From NCBI RefSeq assembly GCF_013141715.1, contig NZ_WHOA01000093.1, forward strand, positions 1 to 64,000: a DNA stretch of 64,000 nt, in the 5' to 3' direction. This stretch comes from Paenibacillus phytorum. GTDB taxonomy: Bacteria; Bacillota; Bacilli; Paenibacillales; NBRC-103111. The notes under the pieces were generated by a model. That model worked only from the letters and a program-made list of their open reading frames with translations, searched no databases and was not told where the DNA came from. Below are positions 63,286-64,000 of the stretch, piece after piece. A program made the translations under genes and the position numbers. Position 1 is the first letter of the stretch. Every line of letters starts with the position of its first letter.

Positions 63286-64000
63286 ATGAAAACTTTACAT
63301 GAATGGTTATCGTTGCAGACGGATGCGAATGCTTCCATGACAGCTAAGAGATTATTGGCTGTAATTAAAGAAAGACGAATATCGGTGGAGGAGCAGTTTG
63401 TTCTCATCGAATCTTCCTTCCACTTTGTGATGAAACTGGATCAGGATGATCAACGTTTCAAATCAGCCAGGAACCAGATAATCGAAGCCTGGACCCTCTT
63501 TTGCAATCAAGCTGATGATCAATTGATGTGGTATTACGATAGCATGCTGAGTATGTTTGAGTTTGCTCTTATAGATAATACGTATGCTGCGGGCAATGTC
63601 TTGCATCTTTCCAACGCATTTGTTGAAACGGAAATCGCTGATAATCGCAAAGCCTTAAGAAGCAATCATGCACGGGTATTAAAGTTGATTGATGCCTATA
63701 TCGACCACGCCGTGCGTAAGGAAGGTACAGATAACGAACATTGGGGGGGAATTGCCGCTGATCTGACCCACCTCTATTTTTATCATACCCATTACGAAGG
63801 CGATGATGATTTACGGCAAGCTGTCTCGATGTTCATTCCTAAGCTAGTTACGACTTGCTATGTTAGCTGCAATAATATTACAGGAGCACTTCTTAAACAT
63901 CACCCTCATTTTGGGAGTGAAGCAGCGAATCTAATTCATTATTTCGTCACGCTAACTGCACCTAATAACGAGGATGATTACGGATCATTCTTCTATGATA
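63286..64000 (+). CDS. Unrecognised protein, 5' part (runs off the window)
   Basis: An open frame of 238 codons without a stop to the right edge, starting MKTLHEWLSLQTDANASMTA. GAGGAGAGAG lies upstream. The protein is soluble-looking and largely alpha-helical by composition, rich in acidic and aromatic residues (HLYFYHTHYEGDDDL), with no signal peptide or membrane segment. I do not recognise the family. It is on the opposite strand to the GH region and lies beyond the tRNA-like scar, so it belongs to a different unit. Confidence 0.7.
   Translation, partial: MKTLHEWLSLQTDANASMTAKRLLAVIKERRISVEEQFVLIESSFHFVMKLDQDDQRFKSARNQIIEAWTLFCNQADDQLMWYYDSMLSMFEFALIDNTYAAGNVLHLSNAFVETEIADNRKALRSNHARVLKLIDAYIDHAVRKEGTDNEHWGGIAADLTHLYFYHTHYEGDDDLRQAVSMFIPKLVTTCYVSCNNITGALLKHHPHFGSEAANLIHYFVTLTAPNNEDDYGSFFYD

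Overview
The window looks like a chromosomal segment of a low-to-mid-GC Gram-positive bacterium, most likely Paenibacillus or a close relative. This is inferred from AGGAGG-type ribosome binding sites, sigma-A style promoters, CcpA-type cre boxes, a YesM/YesN two-component pair, LplABC-type transporters, large secreted GH43 enzymes with carbohydrate-binding repeats, and many AraC regulators. Most genes lie on the minus strand. No CRISPR array, rRNA operon, phage or intact insertion sequence was seen.

Positions 1-5.7 kb hold a histidine-use locus: hutH (histidine ammonia-lyase), hutP (histidine-responsive RNA-binding antiterminator), an amino-acid permease and an AraC-type regulator, plus a decayed fragment of a second hutH at the left edge. 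hutH and hutP are each preceded by a promoter, three UAG triplets spaced 4 nt apart (the HutP target pattern) and an intrinsic terminator, so the sequence predicts two separate HutP attenuators. hutU, hutI and hutG are not in the window. Positions 5.7-15.7 kb hold a second nitrogen/peptide module: an M20 amidohydrolase, a DUF3311 peptide plus sodium:solute symporter pair, and a five-gene oligopeptide ABC transporter. A GGDEF-like/winged-helix regulator is encoded just upstream, and the operon promoter carries a perfect 20-bp palindrome.

Positions 15.9-25 kb are mixed housekeeping and accessory genes: an ECF41-type sigma factor with its carboxymuconolactone-decarboxylase partner and a matching promoter, a double-GNAT acetyltransferase, a deletion scar joining pieces of two unrelated genes, a cysteine desulfidase-like enzyme, DUF4386-type membrane proteins with a duplicated leader, a quinone oxidoreductase, and a GntR/ABC module. 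Positions 25-29.1 kb contain decay: a broken sugar isomerase, a phytanoyl-CoA dioxygenase-like gene with an AraC regulator, and another isomerase gene stopped by one in-frame TAA.

Positions 29.4-62.7 kb form a hemicellulose-degradation region. It has three sugar ABC importers (31.8-35.0, 40.4-43.6 and 52.8-56.3 kb), GH2, GH51 and three GH43 proteins, a sulfatase followed by a truncated maturase, a membrane acyltransferase, and YesM/YesN, AraC and ArsR-type regulators. Secreted GH43 enzymes with CBM-like repeats probably release arabino-oligosaccharides. The importers would bring them in, and the GH51, GH2 and signal-less GH43 proteins would finish hydrolysis inside the cell. Positions 62.7-63.3 kb are a scar with a response-regulator fragment, a tRNA-Ala(GGC)-like remnant and a long inverted repeat, followed by the start of an unrecognised gene that runs off the right edge.
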